DNA of 64,000 nt from Gammaproteobacteria bacterium. Its GTDB lineage: Bacteria; Pseudomonadota; Gammaproteobacteria; Enterobacterales; Alteromonadaceae. Numbering within the stretch: position 1 is the stretch's first letter; each line of letters begins with the position of its first letter. Shown piece after piece: positions 11,501 to 20,315 of this stretch. Position numbers and translations under genes: made by a program. A model generated the notes under the pieces. It had not been told where the DNA came from. It saw nothing but the letters and a program-made list of their open reading frames with translations, and did not search any database. Location of the stretch: assembly GCA_017302255.1 (NCBI GenBank), contig JAFLDV010000001.1, forward strand, positions 190,237 through 254,236. The letters are read 5' to 3'.

Positions 11501-12155
11501 CGCTTTTGGGCTTGGTGTTTTAGCATTGCTCCCGTTGGCATGGCGACGCCGGCGTGCGCTGGCAATGCTAGCGTTGGCGAGTGCGACATTACCTGTCGCC
11601 GCAAGTCCTCGAGATTTTTACCTACAAACTGAACTTGGTCAGAGTGTTGCCAGTAAAAGTGCCAGCGATTTGCAAAATGCGTTGCCAAGCGGTAGCACTG
11701 TCGATTTGGATAAAAGTGACGCATCTTATGCCGTGATTGCTGGTTTCCAACTGACAGACTATTGGGCTTTTGAGCTTGGTTATCAGGATCAAGGGCAGGT
11801 GGATGCGACGATCACTGGCAGTGCCCTAGATCCGGCGGCCTACCATGAGCTGACGAAAACCCATAGTCCAGTGTTGATCAAAGGCTTTACCGCAGGTGTC
11901 CGCTACACCTTCTGGGGATATAAAGATTGGTCATTGGATATCCCTTTTGGGGTGATGAAGTGGCAAAACGACATTGTAAGTATTAGCGGTAATTCAGTAT
12001 TAAGAACCGATACAGACGGCACAGATCCTTATTATGGCTTGCATGTACAGTACCGAATTACTGATTATTGGCAGTTTGGTTTTGGCGTGCAGCAGATGCA
12101 TTTGGAACCCAATACTGTCAACGCTGCTCGTTTTAGCCTGACTTATCGTTTTTAA
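5598..12155 (+). CDS. Giant multi-Ig adhesin with internal GlyGly-CTERM-like anchor fused to an outer-membrane beta-barrel
   Basis: A roughly 2,185-aa surface protein. Numbering here runs from an in-frame ATG at 5586; I prefer the ATG at 5598 because GGAA precedes it at good spacing. Order: signal peptide (to about 32); one fibronectin type III domain (about 33-125); a bacterial Ig-like region (about 130-355); seven He_PIG/cadherin-like repeats of about 92 aa (about 459-1107); two cadherin-like Big_9/tandem-95 units; a Calx-beta-like segment; a PKD-like unit; a thrombospondin type 3 Asp-rich calcium region (about 1575-1605); a choice-of-anchor U-like segment; and two more Big_9 units (to about 1959). 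Then comes SSGGAFGLGVLALLPLAW followed by RRRR, a GlyGly-CTERM-like sorting helix that is normally the extreme C-terminus. Here a second signal-like segment (ALAMLALASATLPVAA) and a roughly 190-aa OmpA-like barrel ending in SLTYRF follow without a stop. Probable role: calcium-dependent adhesion at the surface. Confidence 0.85.
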   Translation: MVQWLPVFRRFIQLWFCIALFGGAFAHAATVPGAPTIGSISVGNGAVSVSFTAPSDNGGSAITSYIVTIDTDGRTVTGTSSPILVSGLTNGTTYRFNVAAMNVVGTGPVSAWSTAVRPFFRPTITPSNITLSGGTGSNGAFKRGDTITAAWNDSASGDNNVSVTAVSFNFIQFGGGARVATNSGNIWTATYVLPNDTLDSNSSNVTITALNVNGSTNATGTNNVAVDTILPRLNSVSASSANGLYKIGDVLSITPTFSEAVAVAGAPSLSLETGAVDRSAIYSAGSGAATLNFAYQVQSGDTATDLDYLSTSALALNGGSIVDDVGNAAVVTLPAPGAANSLGANKNLQVDGLVPSGYSVAIVQTLINEDNETAFSYTLSGAEVGTSYQYQISSSGGGSPIVGSGSVTSSNQNSAAINVSSLAQGVLTLSLTLTDSAGNIGVAATATVSKQYNRAPILSGLPATSVLQNGTYSFTPVIVDPDGDTSLSFSISNKPAWASFDVNTGTLSGTPSNSDVGTYANIIISATDTELSSALPAFTIEVVNVNDTPTISGSPVTTVAQGALYQFTPVAADIDVGTSLSFIVINQPAWMSFNPATGSLSGTPTNADVGSYSNIQIRVSDGELTATLPAFSIEVTNVNDQPTLSGIPATSVNEDVQYRFLPTANDIDIGDQLTFSISNKPSWATFNASTGELVGTPANAEVGNYPAIVITVSDGVLSASLPAFAITVVNVNDSPAISGIPPTTVLQDAQYLFAPTANDVDVGDVLRFSITNKPAWASFDVATGQLSGAPRNQDVGSYPNISISVSDGVLSASLPAFNLQVQNVNDAPTIQGTPAQQVLQDVRYSFIPTAADIDSNTQLVFSIQNKPSWASFNQNTGELTGTPNNAAVGSYTNIVISVSDGQLTASLPSFNLAVVNVNDAPVITGSPQTTVMGRANYSFLPVASDVDTGTTLVFSISNKPSWASFNTTTGALTGTPQNSQAGVYSNIVISVSDGQLMSALPAFAITVENSNRAPSIQGTPSLLVSGRSAYSFMPIASDPDQGDVLTFSISNKPIWATFNTSTGALTGTPQNNQAGLYPNIVVTVTDGQLSAALPAFTITVESSNRPPQATPGSVVLNEDKTVVFSFAATDAENDPVTFRIVSQPSHGSVSPLGNDWIYTPRTNFNGVDSLQFIAKDAEADSTAVSFTFSVSPVNDEPQANNDQYQISKSSDDRYRLAVLGNDVDIDGDTLTIDGAAANLGTVTFSSAGLDYQAIANYTGPVVLRYTLVDPSKARSSAEVRLNITGSNQQDAPIVTLPADVAVKATGYYTKVDLGVATAKDKAGVSIPVKLLEEDVMFRPGDHLVNWQAIDGAGLKTTRAQRVQVQPLVSLGKAQTVPEGAAVKVQVQLNGPSPVYPVAVPYTVTGTAGAGDHTLTSGVIEISQGTVATLEFDVLEDAVTEQDETVIISLTSENNLSDQKATTVVITESNLAPVAEIMLSQRQELRNIVSRDGGLIQISGKVSDANTGDVLTSQWDFASLAVVSNSDGYSLDPTSLALGVYPISLTVTDNNSPALSATAKMQLVVLAKMPTLGTGDSDGDLIPDPQDGLADDDGDGIVNYLDAISACNAVPQTAIQQRSYLLESVPGTCLRRGARALVAQSGGLHIDVSQTTTDAAATNIGGVFDFEVTALPVAGQSVAIVIPQRQPIPVAAVLRKYLGMQWQDFVVDSKNSIASSAGIRGFCPAPGTSKWQSGLIAGHWCVQLTIEDGGPNDADGLANGVVVDPSGVAVLQSANKLPIAQNDSAQLQWNQQLDIAVLANDSDADSDQLTVSQVSSQLGTVSILSNQQIRYVAPANFIGVDKLIYSISDGNGGTASAEVTVTVNGNRAPTANNDSFNSDDRTEIQLNVLANDVDLDGDTLQIVSATAQQGTVSVTADQKIKYSPKLGFEGTDLVSYQIRDGLGGEASAQVTLTIKAYKEVNVTNQSSGGAFGLGVLALLPLAWRRRRALAMLALASATLPVAASPRDFYLQTELGQSVASKSASDLQNALPSGSTVDLDKSDASYAVIAGFQLTDYWAFELGYQDQGQVDATITGSALDPAAYHELTKTHSPVLIKGFTAGVRYTFWGYKDWSLDIPFGVMKWQNDIVSISGNSVLRTDTDGTDPYYGLHVQYRITDYWQFGFGVQQMHLEPNTVNAARFSLTYRF
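6958..8908 (+). repeat. Seven tandem Ig/cadherin-like repeats of about 92 codons within the adhesin gene
   Basis: The coding sequence repeats about every 278 bp. Each unit carries the pattern (A/T)PxIxGxP...Y.F.P...D.D, then L.FSI.NKP.WA.F, then TG.L.GTP.N..VG.Y, then I.VSDG.L.A.LPAF. DNA copies are diverged (many synonymous changes), so this is old duplication under protein selection rather than a recent expansion. Confidence 0.9.
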
Positions 12156-12176
12156 TTCGATGCCAACAGGACTGAT

Positions 12177-12214
12177 CGGATTGAGCTGCAGTAATGCGGC
12201 TCAGTCCGGTTTTA
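12177..12214 (+). terminator. Probable terminator after the adhesin gene
   Basis: A 10-bp stem with one G-T pair (CGGATTGAGC / GCTCAGTCCG) encloses a 12-nt loop and is followed by a short T tract. The weak T run lowers confidence. Confidence 0.6.
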
Positions 12215-12451
12215 CCGAACCTGCCCAAAATTTTGCTTCGCACACTTTTGCTGTCAGCTAGCCTATCAAACCGATGAATTTTTTGTGATCCATCGTCCAG
12301 CGTTGTTTCAGTTTTTAGCCATCTGGCCGTTTATTTGTGCTGCAAACAAGCTGTTTGTATAAAATAAGCCCGCTTCCTTGCTTTTTTTTCGGGCAAATTT
12401 AAATAAAATCTTGTATATTATCGCCCTATTTTCAAACCCTAGCTAATCGAG

Positions 12452-14557
12452 ATGACTATGTCAGCAGATTTATCCATTTACCGTAATATTGGTATCTTCG
12501 CTCACGTTGATGCCGGCAAAACCACCACTACCGAGCGGATCCTGAAACTGACCGGTAAAATCCATAAAATCGGTGAAGTTCACGAAGGTGAATCAACAAC
12601 TGACTTCATGGTACAAGAAGCTGAGCGTGGTATTACCATCCAGTCAGCAGCTGTTACCTGTTTCTGGAAAGGTCACCGCTTCAACGTAATCGATACCCCA
12701 GGTCACGTTGACTTCACAGTTGAAGTTTACCGTTCTCTGAAAGTATTAGACGGTGGTATCGGTGTATTCTGTGGTTCAGGCGGTGTTGAACCTCAATCAG
12801 AAACTAACTGGCGTTATGCGAACGACGCGAAAGTATCTCGTCTGATTTTCGTTAACAAGCTGGACCGTATCGGTGCTGACTTCATCCGTGTAACAGAACA
12901 AGTTAAAAACGTTCTGGGCGCACAACCATTAGTGATGACTTTACCAATCGGCCGCGAAGATACTTTCGTTGGTGTGGTTGATCTGCTGTCTGAAAAAGCT
13001 TATGTGTGGGATGATTCTGGTCAACCAGAAAACTACACAGTAACTGACATCCCAGCTGACATGGCTGACGACGTTGCTATGTACCGTGAACAGTTAATCG
13101 AAACTGCTGTTGAGCAAGACGATGACCTGTTAATGGCTTACATGGAAGGCGAAATGCCAACTCTGGAGCAAATCAAAGCTTGTATCCGTAAAGGTACTCG
13201 TGAACTGGCATTCTTCCCAACTTACTGTGGTTCAGCCTTTAAAAACAAAGGTATGCAATTACTGTTAGATGCTGTTGTTGATTACTTACCATCTCCAACT
13301 GAAGTAAATCCACAGCCACTGACTGACGAAGAAGGCGCTCCAACTGGCGAATACGCAATCGTATCTGCTGACGAGCCATTCCGCGCATTAGCATTCAAGA
13401 TCATGGATGACCGTTTCGGCGCCCTGACCTTTATCCGTATTTACTCTGGTGTGTTGAACAAGGGTGATACCTTACTGAACTCATTCACTGGTAAAACAGA
13501 ACGTATCGGCCGTATGGTTGAAATGAACGCGAATGACCGTACCGACCTGACAACTGCTCAAGCCGGTGACATCATTGCGTTAGTTGGTCTGAAAAACAAC
13601 ACGCAAACTGGCCACACTCTGTGTGATCCAAAACACGAATGTACTTTAGAACCAATGATTTTCCCAGAGCCAGTTATCTCTATCTCTGTAACACCAAAAG
13701 ATAAAGGTTCTGTTGAGAAAATGGGTATCGCCATCGGTAAGATGGTTGCAGAAGATCCAACATTCCGCGTTGAAACAGACGTTGACTCTGGCGAAACTAT
13801 CCTGAAAGGGATGGGTGAACTGCACTTAGATATCAAAGTAGACATCCTGAAACGTACTTACGGTGTTGAGTTAGTTGTAGGTCAACCACAGGTTGCTTAC
13901 CGTGAAACTATCACTCGTGAAGTTGAAGATAGCTACACGCACAAGAAACAATCTGGTGGTTCAGGTCAATACGGTAAAATCGACTACCGCATTCGTCCAG
14001 GTGAGCAAAACTCAGGCTTCACTTTCAAATCAACAGTTGTTGGTGGTAGCGTACCAAAAGAATTTATGCCTGCAATCGAGAAAGGTTTCGCAAGCATGAT
14101 GTCTACCGGTACTATGGCTGGCTTCCCAGTATTAGACGTAGAAGTTGAAGTATTCGACGGTGGTTTCCACGCAGTTGACTCATCAGCCATCGCGTTCGAA
14201 ATCGCTGCGAAAGGCGCATTCCGTCAAACCATGCCTAAAGCTGGTGCTCAGCTGTTAGAACCAATCATGAAAGTTGACGTTTTCACTCCAGAAGACCACG
14301 TAGGTGACGTGATCGGCGACTTAAACCGTCGTCGCGGCATGATCTCTGGTCAAGAAGCTGGCGTAACTGGCGTTCGTATCAAAGGCGACGTACCACTGTC
14401 TGAGATGTTCGGTTATATCTCTACTCTGCGTACTATGACTTCTGGTCGTGGTCAGTTCTCTATGGAATTCTCTCACTACGCTCCATGTCCGTCTAACGTG
14501 TCTGAAGCTGTGATCCAGAAAGAAAAAGAAAAGAAAGCTGCCGCTGCTAAAAACTAA
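12452..14557 (+). CDS. fusA2: Elongation factor G, second paralogue (EF-G2)
   Basis: 701-aa ribosomal translocase GTPase. G-domain motifs are intact: AHVDAGKTT (G1, near residue 17), GITI (G2), DTPGH (G3) and NKLD (G4). Domains II-V follow, with the domain IV segment GGSGQYG and the C-terminal RGQFSMEF...Y motif. It is not in an rpsL-rpsG-fusA-tuf operon, and it carries SAAVT rather than the SAATT usual in the main EF-G, so I read it as the second EF-G found in many gammaproteobacteria. Codon use is strongly biased to preferred codons, implying high expression. A closely following ATG at 12458 is an alternative start. It has its own terminator. Confidence 0.88.
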   Translation: MTMSADLSIYRNIGIFAHVDAGKTTTTERILKLTGKIHKIGEVHEGESTTDFMVQEAERGITIQSAAVTCFWKGHRFNVIDTPGHVDFTVEVYRSLKVLDGGIGVFCGSGGVEPQSETNWRYANDAKVSRLIFVNKLDRIGADFIRVTEQVKNVLGAQPLVMTLPIGREDTFVGVVDLLSEKAYVWDDSGQPENYTVTDIPADMADDVAMYREQLIETAVEQDDDLLMAYMEGEMPTLEQIKACIRKGTRELAFFPTYCGSAFKNKGMQLLLDAVVDYLPSPTEVNPQPLTDEEGAPTGEYAIVSADEPFRALAFKIMDDRFGALTFIRIYSGVLNKGDTLLNSFTGKTERIGRMVEMNANDRTDLTTAQAGDIIALVGLKNNTQTGHTLCDPKHECTLEPMIFPEPVISISVTPKDKGSVEKMGIAIGKMVAEDPTFRVETDVDSGETILKGMGELHLDIKVDILKRTYGVELVVGQPQVAYRETITREVEDSYTHKKQSGGSGQYGKIDYRIRPGEQNSGFTFKSTVVGGSVPKEFMPAIEKGFASMMSTGTMAGFPVLDVEVEVFDGGFHAVDSSAIAFEIAAKGAFRQTMPKAGAQLLEPIMKVDVFTPEDHVGDVIGDLNRRRGMISGQEAGVTGVRIKGDVPLSEMFGYISTLRTMTSGRGQFSMEFSHYAPCPSNVSEAVIQKEKEKKAAAAKN

Positions 14558-14576
14558 TTTAGCGCTGTAGTTTAAG

Positions 14577-14614
14577 AAAAACCCCGGTCATGCAAATGAC
14601 TGGGGTTTTTTTAT
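14577..14614 (+). terminator. Rho-independent terminator after fusA2
   Basis: Strong 11-bp stem (ACCCCGGTCAT / ATGACTGGGGT) with a GCAA-like loop, preceded by A and followed by seven T. Confidence 0.93.
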
Positions 14615-14731
14615 AGCTAAAATTTAAGAGTTTAAAGTAATTTCGTTTGGCTATGGCACGCGTCATTAAGCCGTCAGCTTAAAAACGCCGGCGGGTCCAA
14701 GCGGAAATGTATGGCCAAATGTATGGCCAGC

Positions 14732-15013
14732 TTAACGAATGGTCACGCCAGCAACTTCACTGACAGTTTTCGGCTCAGCGCGTTCGATAATTTTGACCAA
14801 CACTGATTGAATAGTTTCATCCTCGCGCACATCACTGCCGCTGCTAAATTTCTGCATTTGCGGTTCAGTCGTGGCATCAGCTAAAAAGCTCACCTCAACT
14901 TCAGTGGCACAATCCGCCGTCGCGCCAAAATACGCGAATGTCAGCATTGGGTAACCATCAAAGCCTTTTTTAACTTGCTTGGCGATGCGTTTTTTCGCTT
15001 TGTCCAGATTCAT
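14732..15013 (-). CDS. Conserved hypothetical protein, 93 aa
   Basis: A small soluble protein without signal peptide or membrane segment. It begins with a Lys-rich helix (MNLDKAKKRIAKQVKKGF), then a beta-rich middle (YPMLTFAYFGATADCATEVEVSFLAD) and an acidic Ser/Asp-rich stretch ending in ETIQSVLVKIIERAE. Coding is supported by a normal start context and by the organised composition. I have the impression of homologues in other Alteromonadales but cannot name a family or function. It lies alone between fusA2 and purC. Confidence 0.65.
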   Translation of the reverse strand: MNLDKAKKRIAKQVKKGFDGYPMLTFAYFGATADCATEVEVSFLADATTEPQMQKFSSGSDVREDETIQSVLVKIIERAEPKTVSEVAGVTIR

Positions 15014-15156
15014 AGCTGATCCTTTAATTGGTTATTAGCATCAGTGTACTGGAAAAACTGTTGGAAATGCGGCAGGGGATCAACTTCTATGGTGAGTTAT
15101 TGCATTAAAAAGCCAGAGGATACAAAAGGGTAGACGAGATGCGATTGAGGGGGAAT

Positions 15157-15191
15157 TGAAAAACCCGCATCTGCCTGCTGCAAATGCGGGT
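15157..15191 (-). terminator. Rho-independent terminator after purC
   Basis: Read on the minus strand, stem ACCCGCAT / ATGCGGGT with a 13-nt loop is followed by five T just beyond the purC stop codon. Confidence 0.85.
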
Positions 15192-15202
15192 CAATTTGAA
15201 AA

Positions 15203-16312
15203 TTAATCAGCGATTAAATCGTACTGCTCACGTAACACCGCAATGATTTCTGCTTTTGGATTGGCAGACAACTCGATTTTACGGCCGATAACTTTCTCGG
15301 CAATGCCCAAGTAAGTGCGAGAAATATCCATCATCACTGCAGTAGGTAAGGCGTTGTCGCGGGCAAGGGCTGCGCGTTCTGGCATCCGATCTTTGTTTAA
15401 CAAGATATCTGGATCAGGGAAGTTATTTAACAGCCACTGACGGAAGCCTTCTTTTGATTGCTCAACGATTTGACCATCGCGCCAGCTGGCACCATCCCAA
15501 ATCCGCGAGCTATCTGGTGTGCCAACTTCATCCATATAAATCAGTTTGTCGACACCGTCTGCACCTTTGACATAACCAAACTCAAACTTGGTATCAACAA
15601 ACATTTGATCAAGAGCCGCCAAGGCATCGCTGATGACACCGAAACCTTGTTTGAGCAGTTTTTCATAAAGATTGATGTCGGCAGTATCGGCAAAACCGAA
15701 TGCTTGGCTATGGCGCTCAATATCTTGGCGAGAAATGTTCACGTCATCAGCTTCAGGCACACCCTCAAGGCCAGTCAAAATACCTTTAGTTGAAGGCGTC
15801 ACTAAAATTTCTGGCAGTTTTTGGTCTTTTTGCAAACCGTCTGGCAGCGTGATGCCGCAGAATTCGCGTTCGCCTTTACTATATGCGCGCCACATTGAGC
15901 CAGTAATGTATTGACGGGCGATGGCTTCGATTTTGATTGGGCGGGCTTTTTGGACGATCCACACCAGCGGGTGTGGGATATCTAAAATGTGACTGTCAGC
16001 TAAGCCATGTTGCTTAAATAACGCAAACCAATGATTTGAAATAGCATTTAATGCGGCGCCTTTACCTGGAACGCCGTTTAAACCATTTTCGCCATGCCAA
16101 ATGCAATCAAAGGCTGAAATACGGTCACTAATCACCATGATAGCTAAAGGCGTATCAGCAGCGACTGGGTAATTTTTCTCACGGATTAAACGCGCGCTAT
16201 CTTCAGCGGTAAGCCAATAAACGCTGCGGACTTTACCGGAATGAACCGGAAGTAGAGTACGGATCGGCAAGTCGTCGTTGACCGCCAGGACCTGAGTTGC
16301 AAGAGTCATCAT
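15203..16312 (-). CDS. purC: Phosphoribosylaminoimidazolesuccinocarboxamide (SAICAR) synthase
   Basis: Purine biosynthesis enzyme that joins CAIR and aspartate using ATP. At 369 aa it is the long form seen in Vibrio and Alteromonas relatives, not the roughly 237-aa E. coli form. Recognisable segments are [10 protein letters not shown] near the N-terminus (ATP-binding strand region), [11 protein letters not shown] (about 73-83), [19 protein letters not shown] and [13 protein letters not shown], the SAICAR synthase signature. Two consecutive ATG codons form the start; either could be used. It is a single gene with its own terminator. I looked for a PurR operator upstream and saw no convincing one. 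Confidence 0.95.
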   Translation of the reverse strand: MMTLATQVLAVNDDLPIRTLLPVHSGKVRSVYWLTAEDSARLIREKNYPVAADTPLAIMVISDRISAFDCIWHGENGLNGVPGKGAALNAISNHWFALFKQHGLADSHILDIPHPLVWIVQKARPIKIEAIARQYITGSMWRAYSKGEREFCGITLPDGLQKDQKLPEILVTPSTKGILTGLEGVPEADDVNISRQDIERHSQAFGFADTADINLYEKLLKQGFGVISDALAALDQMFVDTKFEFGYVKGADGVDKLIYMDEVGTPDSSRIWDGASWRDGQIVEQSKEGFRQWLLNNFPDPDILLNKDRMPERAALARDNALPTAVMMDISRTYLGIAEKVIGRKIELSANPKAEIIAVLREQYDLIAD

Positions 16313-16518
16313 TACTTCTTCTGTGGCTGAAAATGGCGAGGCTTAGTTTATCAGAAAATAGCCATTAACTGAATTGCTTCCATCACTTGCGCTAGATTTT
16401 CCTGATGATGCATGCAAAACAAATTGAATTATTGCAGGAAACAGATCGTGTCAGCCTTTTTGATCGTAGCTAGCAACATCAATTGTCACTGCAGACCTCA
16501 AGTAAAAAGCCAGAACGA

Positions 16519-16779
16519 ATGAAACATATTCCAGAATTTTCCAGTGCGGACCAGTCCAGAATTATCGAAATGGCGTGGGAAGATCGCACGCCTTTTGAAG
16601 CCATCGCCACTTTATATGCTTTGTCACCGAGTGATGTCGTCGATTGTATGCGTCGCTGGCTCGCGCCATCGTCTTTTCGGTTATGGCGTCAGCGTATGCG
16701 CGGGCGTGTAACCAAACATCTCTCGTTACGCGATCCTGCTGTACTACGGGCGTACTGTAAAACCCAATATAAACGTTAA
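16519..16779 (+). CDS. TIGR03643/DUF2805 family small protein
   Basis: An 86-aa basic protein of the TIGR03643 (DUF2805) family, recognised by QSRIIEMAWEDRTPFEAI, the central DVVDCMRRWL and the ending PSSFRLWRQRMRGR followed by KHLSLR. The pattern looks like a small helix-turn-helix-like unit, but no function is known to me. I start at the ATG at 16519, which precedes the conserved core; an upstream in-frame TTG has no ribosome-binding site. It is monocistronic between purC (divergent) and acnB. Confidence 0.85.
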   Translation: MKHIPEFSSADQSRIIEMAWEDRTPFEAIATLYALSPSDVVDCMRRWLAPSSFRLWRQRMRGRVTKHLSLRDPAVLRAYCKTQYKR

Positions 16780-17064
16780 ATGCAGTAGAAATCTTGATCT
16801 CGAGGCTGAGCGCATGCCGACTTTGCTTGTTTAGATTGAGCACTCTCAGCAAGCGATGGGGGCAGTGCCAAGCGGTGCAATCAGCGGAAATTTCTAAAAC
16901 CACTGTTTTAAACATGGAACATTCACGAAATTTATAGCCACTATAAGTCCCGTTGCTTATACTTCGGTGTCATTTATTCGGATTTTTTCTTATAATCCAT
17001 AGTGTTTGATTTCCTTAAAACCGCTGTGATACAGGTTGCAGTGGACCAACCAGAGGACTTTACT

Positions 17065-19662
17065 GTGCTACAACAATACCGTGAACATGTGGCCGAACGT
17101 GCCGCTCAGGGCATTCCTCCACTGCCGTTAAACGCTCAACAAGTAGCGTCTTTAACCGAATTATTGAAAAATCCACCAGCAGGCGAAGAAGCCTTTTTGG
17201 TTGATTTACTTGAAAATCGCATCCCACCTGGCGTAGATGAAGCTGCTTATGTAAAAGCCGGTTTCTTAACTGCAGTCGCAAAAGGCGAAGTGCAAAGCCC
17301 ATTAGTGAGCAAAGAACGTGCGACCGAATTATTGGGAACCATGTTTGGTGGCTACAACATCCAGCCAATGATTGACCTGTTAGACAGCGAGCAGTTAGGT
17401 GCTTTAGCTGCAAAGGGTTTATCACACACGCTGCTGATGTTTGATTCTTTCCATGATGTGAAAGAGAAAGCCGATAATGGCAATGCACATGCAAAAGCAG
17501 TGTTGCAAAGCTGGGCTGATGCCGAGTGGTTCCTAAGCAAGCCAGCAATCCCAGAAAAAATCACTGTTACTGTATTTAAAGTGACTGGTGAGACGAACAC
17601 TGATGACTTGTCACCAGCGCCAGACGCATGGTCACGTCCAGATATTCCATTACACGCATTAGCGATGTTAAAGAACGTCCGTGATGGTATCGTGCCAGAT
17701 GCTGCAGGCAGCAAAGGCCCAGTGAAACAAATCGAAGCGTTAATTGCCAAAGGCCACCCATTGGCTTATGTCGGTGACGTTGTTGGTACTGGTTCAAGCC
17801 GTAAATCAGCAACCAACTCTGTGTTGTGGTTTATGGGTGATGACATTCCATTCGTACCAAACAAACGCACTGGTGGTGTTTGTTTGGGTGGTAAAATTGC
17901 CCCAATCTTCTTCAACACCATGGAAGATTCAGGTTCATTGCCAATCGAATTAGACGTCAACAGCATGGCGATGGGTGATGTGATTGACATTTTCCCACAC
18001 CAAGGCGTGGTTAAACGTCATGGCACTGATGAAGTTATTTCTACTTTCGAATTACGTTCAAACGTGTTGTTAGACGAAGTTCGTGCTGGTGGTCGTATTC
18101 CACTGATCATCGGTCGTGGTTTAACTGACAAAGCACGTGAAGCTTTAGGTCTGCCGCACTCAACAGTGTTCCAACGTCCAGTTGTGACTGAAGTGACCAG
18201 CAAAGGTTTCACTTTAGCGCAGAAGTTAGTTGGTACAGCATGTGGCGTGAAAGGTATTCGTCCTGGCCAATACTGTGAGCCAAAAATGACCACAGTAGGT
18301 TCGCAAGATACTACCGGTCCTATGACTCGTGATGAATTAAAAGATTTGGCGTGTTTAGGTTTCTCAGCTGATTTAGTGATGCAGTCATTCTGCCACACAG
18401 CTGCTTATCCAAAACCAGTGGACGTGAACACTCACCACACCCTGCCAGACTTCATTATGAACCGCGGTGGTATTTCATTGCGTCCAGGTGATGGTGTAAT
18501 CCATAGCTGGTTAAACCGCATGTTGTTGCCAGATACTGTAGGTACTGGTGGTGACTCACATACTCGTTTCCCACTGGGTATTTCTTTCCCAGCAGGTTCA
18601 GGTTTAGTTGCGTTCGCTGCAGCCACCGGCGTTATGCCGCTGGATATGCCAGAGTCTGTGTTAGTGCGCTTTAAAGGTGAAATGCAACCAGGTATCACTT
18701 TACGTGACTTAGTGCATGCGATCCCTTACTACGCAATTCAACAAGGTCTATTAACGGTTGAGAAAAAAGGCAAAGTAAACATTTTCTCTGGCCGCGTGTT
18801 AGAAATCGAAGGTTTAGAGCAATTAACTGCTGAACAAGCATTTGAATTATCTGACGCTTCTGCAGAACGTTCAGCTGCTGGCTGTACTATCACGTTATCT
18901 GAAGAATCTGTTCGCGAATATCTGCTTTCTAACATCGTGATGTTGAAGTGGATGATCAGCGAAGGTTACGGTGATGTGCGCACTATCGAACGTCGTATCA
19001 ATGCGATGGAAGCATGGTTAGCTAATCCGAAACTGGAACGCGCTGACGCTGATGCTGAATACGCTGCAGTCATCGAAATCGACCTTGCTGACATTAAAGA
19101 ACCAATCCTGTGTGCGCCAAACGATCCAGATGACGCTCGTTTGTTATCTTCAGTTGCAGGCGACAAGATTGATGAAGTGTTTATCGGTTCTTGTATGACC
19201 AACATCGGTCATTTCCGCGCTGCTGGTAAATTACTGGATAAATTCAAAGGTCAGTTACCAACTCGTCTGTGGATCGCTCCACCGACCAAAATGGACAAAG
19301 ACCAACTGACTGAAGAAGGCTACTACGGTATCTATGGTCGTGTTGGCGCGCGGATTGAAATCCCAGGCTGTTCATTATGTATGGGTAACCAAGCGCGTGT
19401 TGGTGACGATACGACAGTAGTGTCAACTTCAACTCGTAACTTCCCGAACCGTTTAGGTCAGGGCGCTAACGTGTATTTAGCTTCAGCTGAGCTAGCTGCT
19501 GTTTCTTCAATTATCGGTCGTTTACCGACAGTTGAAGAATACCTGCAGTACGCTAAACAGATTGAAACAACGGCTGCGGATACCTACCGCTACTTGAATT
19601 TCCATCAAATGAGCCAATACACTAGCAAAGCGGCAAACGTGATTATCCAACAAGCGGTATAA
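17065..19662 (+). CDS. acnB: Bifunctional aconitate hydratase 2 / 2-methylisocitrate dehydratase
   Basis: TCA-cycle enzyme interconverting citrate and isocitrate through an Fe-S cluster. Starting at the GTG at 17065 gives 865 aa, exactly the usual AcnB length, with the standard N-terminus ([20 protein letters not shown]) and AGAGGA at 17052-17057 seven bases upstream; upstream in-frame codons are therefore not used. N-terminal HEAT-like helices come first, then the swivel domain ([16 protein letters not shown]) and catalytic domains. The [4Fe-4S] cysteines are visible in [11 protein letters not shown] and [12 protein letters not shown]. Terminator follows. Confidence 0.97.
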   Translation: MLQQYREHVAERAAQGIPPLPLNAQQVASLTELLKNPPAGEEAFLVDLLENRIPPGVDEAAYVKAGFLTAVAKGEVQSPLVSKERATELLGTMFGGYNIQPMIDLLDSEQLGALAAKGLSHTLLMFDSFHDVKEKADNGNAHAKAVLQSWADAEWFLSKPAIPEKITVTVFKVTGETNTDDLSPAPDAWSRPDIPLHALAMLKNVRDGIVPDAAGSKGPVKQIEALIAKGHPLAYVGDVVGTGSSRKSATNSVLWFMGDDIPFVPNKRTGGVCLGGKIAPIFFNTMEDSGSLPIELDVNSMAMGDVIDIFPHQGVVKRHGTDEVISTFELRSNVLLDEVRAGGRIPLIIGRGLTDKAREALGLPHSTVFQRPVVTEVTSKGFTLAQKLVGTACGVKGIRPGQYCEPKMTTVGSQDTTGPMTRDELKDLACLGFSADLVMQSFCHTAAYPKPVDVNTHHTLPDFIMNRGGISLRPGDGVIHSWLNRMLLPDTVGTGGDSHTRFPLGISFPAGSGLVAFAAATGVMPLDMPESVLVRFKGEMQPGITLRDLVHAIPYYAIQQGLLTVEKKGKVNIFSGRVLEIEGLEQLTAEQAFELSDASAERSAAGCTITLSEESVREYLLSNIVMLKWMISEGYGDVRTIERRINAMEAWLANPKLERADADAEYAAVIEIDLADIKEPILCAPNDPDDARLLSSVAGDKIDEVFIGSCMTNIGHFRAAGKLLDKFKGQLPTRLWIAPPTKMDKDQLTEEGYYGIYGRVGARIEIPGCSLCMGNQARVGDDTTVVSTSTRNFPNRLGQGANVYLASAELAAVSSIIGRLPTVEEYLQYAKQIETTAADTYRYLNFHQMSQYTSKAANVIIQQAV

Positions 19663-19677
19663 TCAAATTTGTGTGCA

Positions 19678-19703
19678 TAAAGGCCCGCTTGCGGGCCTTT
19701 ATT
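19678..19703 (+). terminator. Rho-independent terminator after acnB
   Basis: Perfect 10-bp stem AAAGGCCCGC / GCGGGCCTTT with a TT loop; only a short T tract follows. Confidence 0.85.
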
Positions 19704-19804
19704 ATTTCTATTTCCGGTATGTTTTTGACAGAACTTGACTGGCAGCAACTGCGTCAGCAAGAGTTTCCTCAGCTGATCTATATCGGTGTGATTTTGGAGT
19801 TTGT

Positions 19805-20173
19805 ATGGAATTTGATTTTATCTATCTGCCGGATAGCCGACGCTACAGCTTGAAATTGCCGACTGAACAGCAAGCTTTGCAACAATTTTTGCTTGAAGAA
19901 TTTGAGCACAAAGCCAGTAGTTATCAGCCACTATTAAATGCATTGACTGAGCTCGGTCGCTTTGACACTTATCAATTTCATGGCCGCGAATATCAGTTGG
20001 TGGTGGAGAAAATGGAAGTGCGGATCAGCCATCACAGTTTGGGTTATATCGACCCACAAGCCGAGTTGCTGGACGACGAATTAAGCTTGGATGATGCGAG
20101 CATGTATGCCGAATGCGGCTTAGAGGATTTGCTGCATCTAATGACAAAATGGCTAGAGTTTTTGCCGAAGTAA
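19805..20173 (+). CDS. yacL: UPF0231 family protein YacL
   Basis: A 122-aa acidic protein of the UPF0231 family. It begins MEFDFIYLPDSRRYSLKLP and has the conserved SHHSLGYIDPQAELLDDEL and GLEDLLHLMTKWLEF segments. The position directly downstream of acnB matches E. coli, where yacL also follows acnB, which strengthens the call. There is no catalytic motif and no known biochemical function. A good ribosome-binding site (TTTGGAG) precedes the ATG. The acnB terminator lies between, so it is probably transcribed by read-through or its own promoter. Confidence 0.9.
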   Translation: MEFDFIYLPDSRRYSLKLPTEQQALQQFLLEEFEHKASSYQPLLNALTELGRFDTYQFHGREYQLVVEKMEVRISHHSLGYIDPQAELLDDELSLDDASMYAECGLEDLLHLMTKWLEFLPK

Positions 20174-20279
20174 TAGTCGCCGCGACCGTTACTCACAACA
20201 CAGCTAGTCAAGCTTATCGATAGCCTGCCCATCAAATCAACCTCATTCCCTTGTAAAAATTCTGGCTTTTTATCGCAGA

Positions 20280-20296
20280 TGCACCAACTCGTTGCC
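20280..20296 (+). promoter_or_regulatory. Candidate NtrC (GlnG) binding site, distal, weak
   Basis: TGCACCAACTCGTTGCC. The left half is a perfect NtrC half-site (TGCACCA); the right half matches TGGTGCA only partly. It sits about 39 bp upstream of a stronger site and about 135 bp upstream of the predicted glnK start, similar to the distal enhancer spacing of E. coli glnA. Confidence 0.5.
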
Positions 20297-20315
20297 TGCA
20301 CCGACAGCGGGAAAT

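Noticed and set aside
11474..11570. Separate gene start for the barrel at the ATG at 11565
   Set aside because: The ATG lies within the Arg/Leu-rich segment, no ribosome-binding site precedes it, and it would leave a very short signal peptide; a single fused frame is simpler, though internal initiation is not excluded.
16313..16518. PurR operator upstream of purC
   Set aside because: No sequence close to ACGCAAACGTTTTCGT was found; a GCATGCAAAAC stretch is too weak.
17060..17548. 162-aa minus-strand frame opposite acnB
   Set aside because: Lies wholly inside acnB, whose protein is full-length and conserved; the antisense translation is Leu/Arg/Cys-rich without domains.
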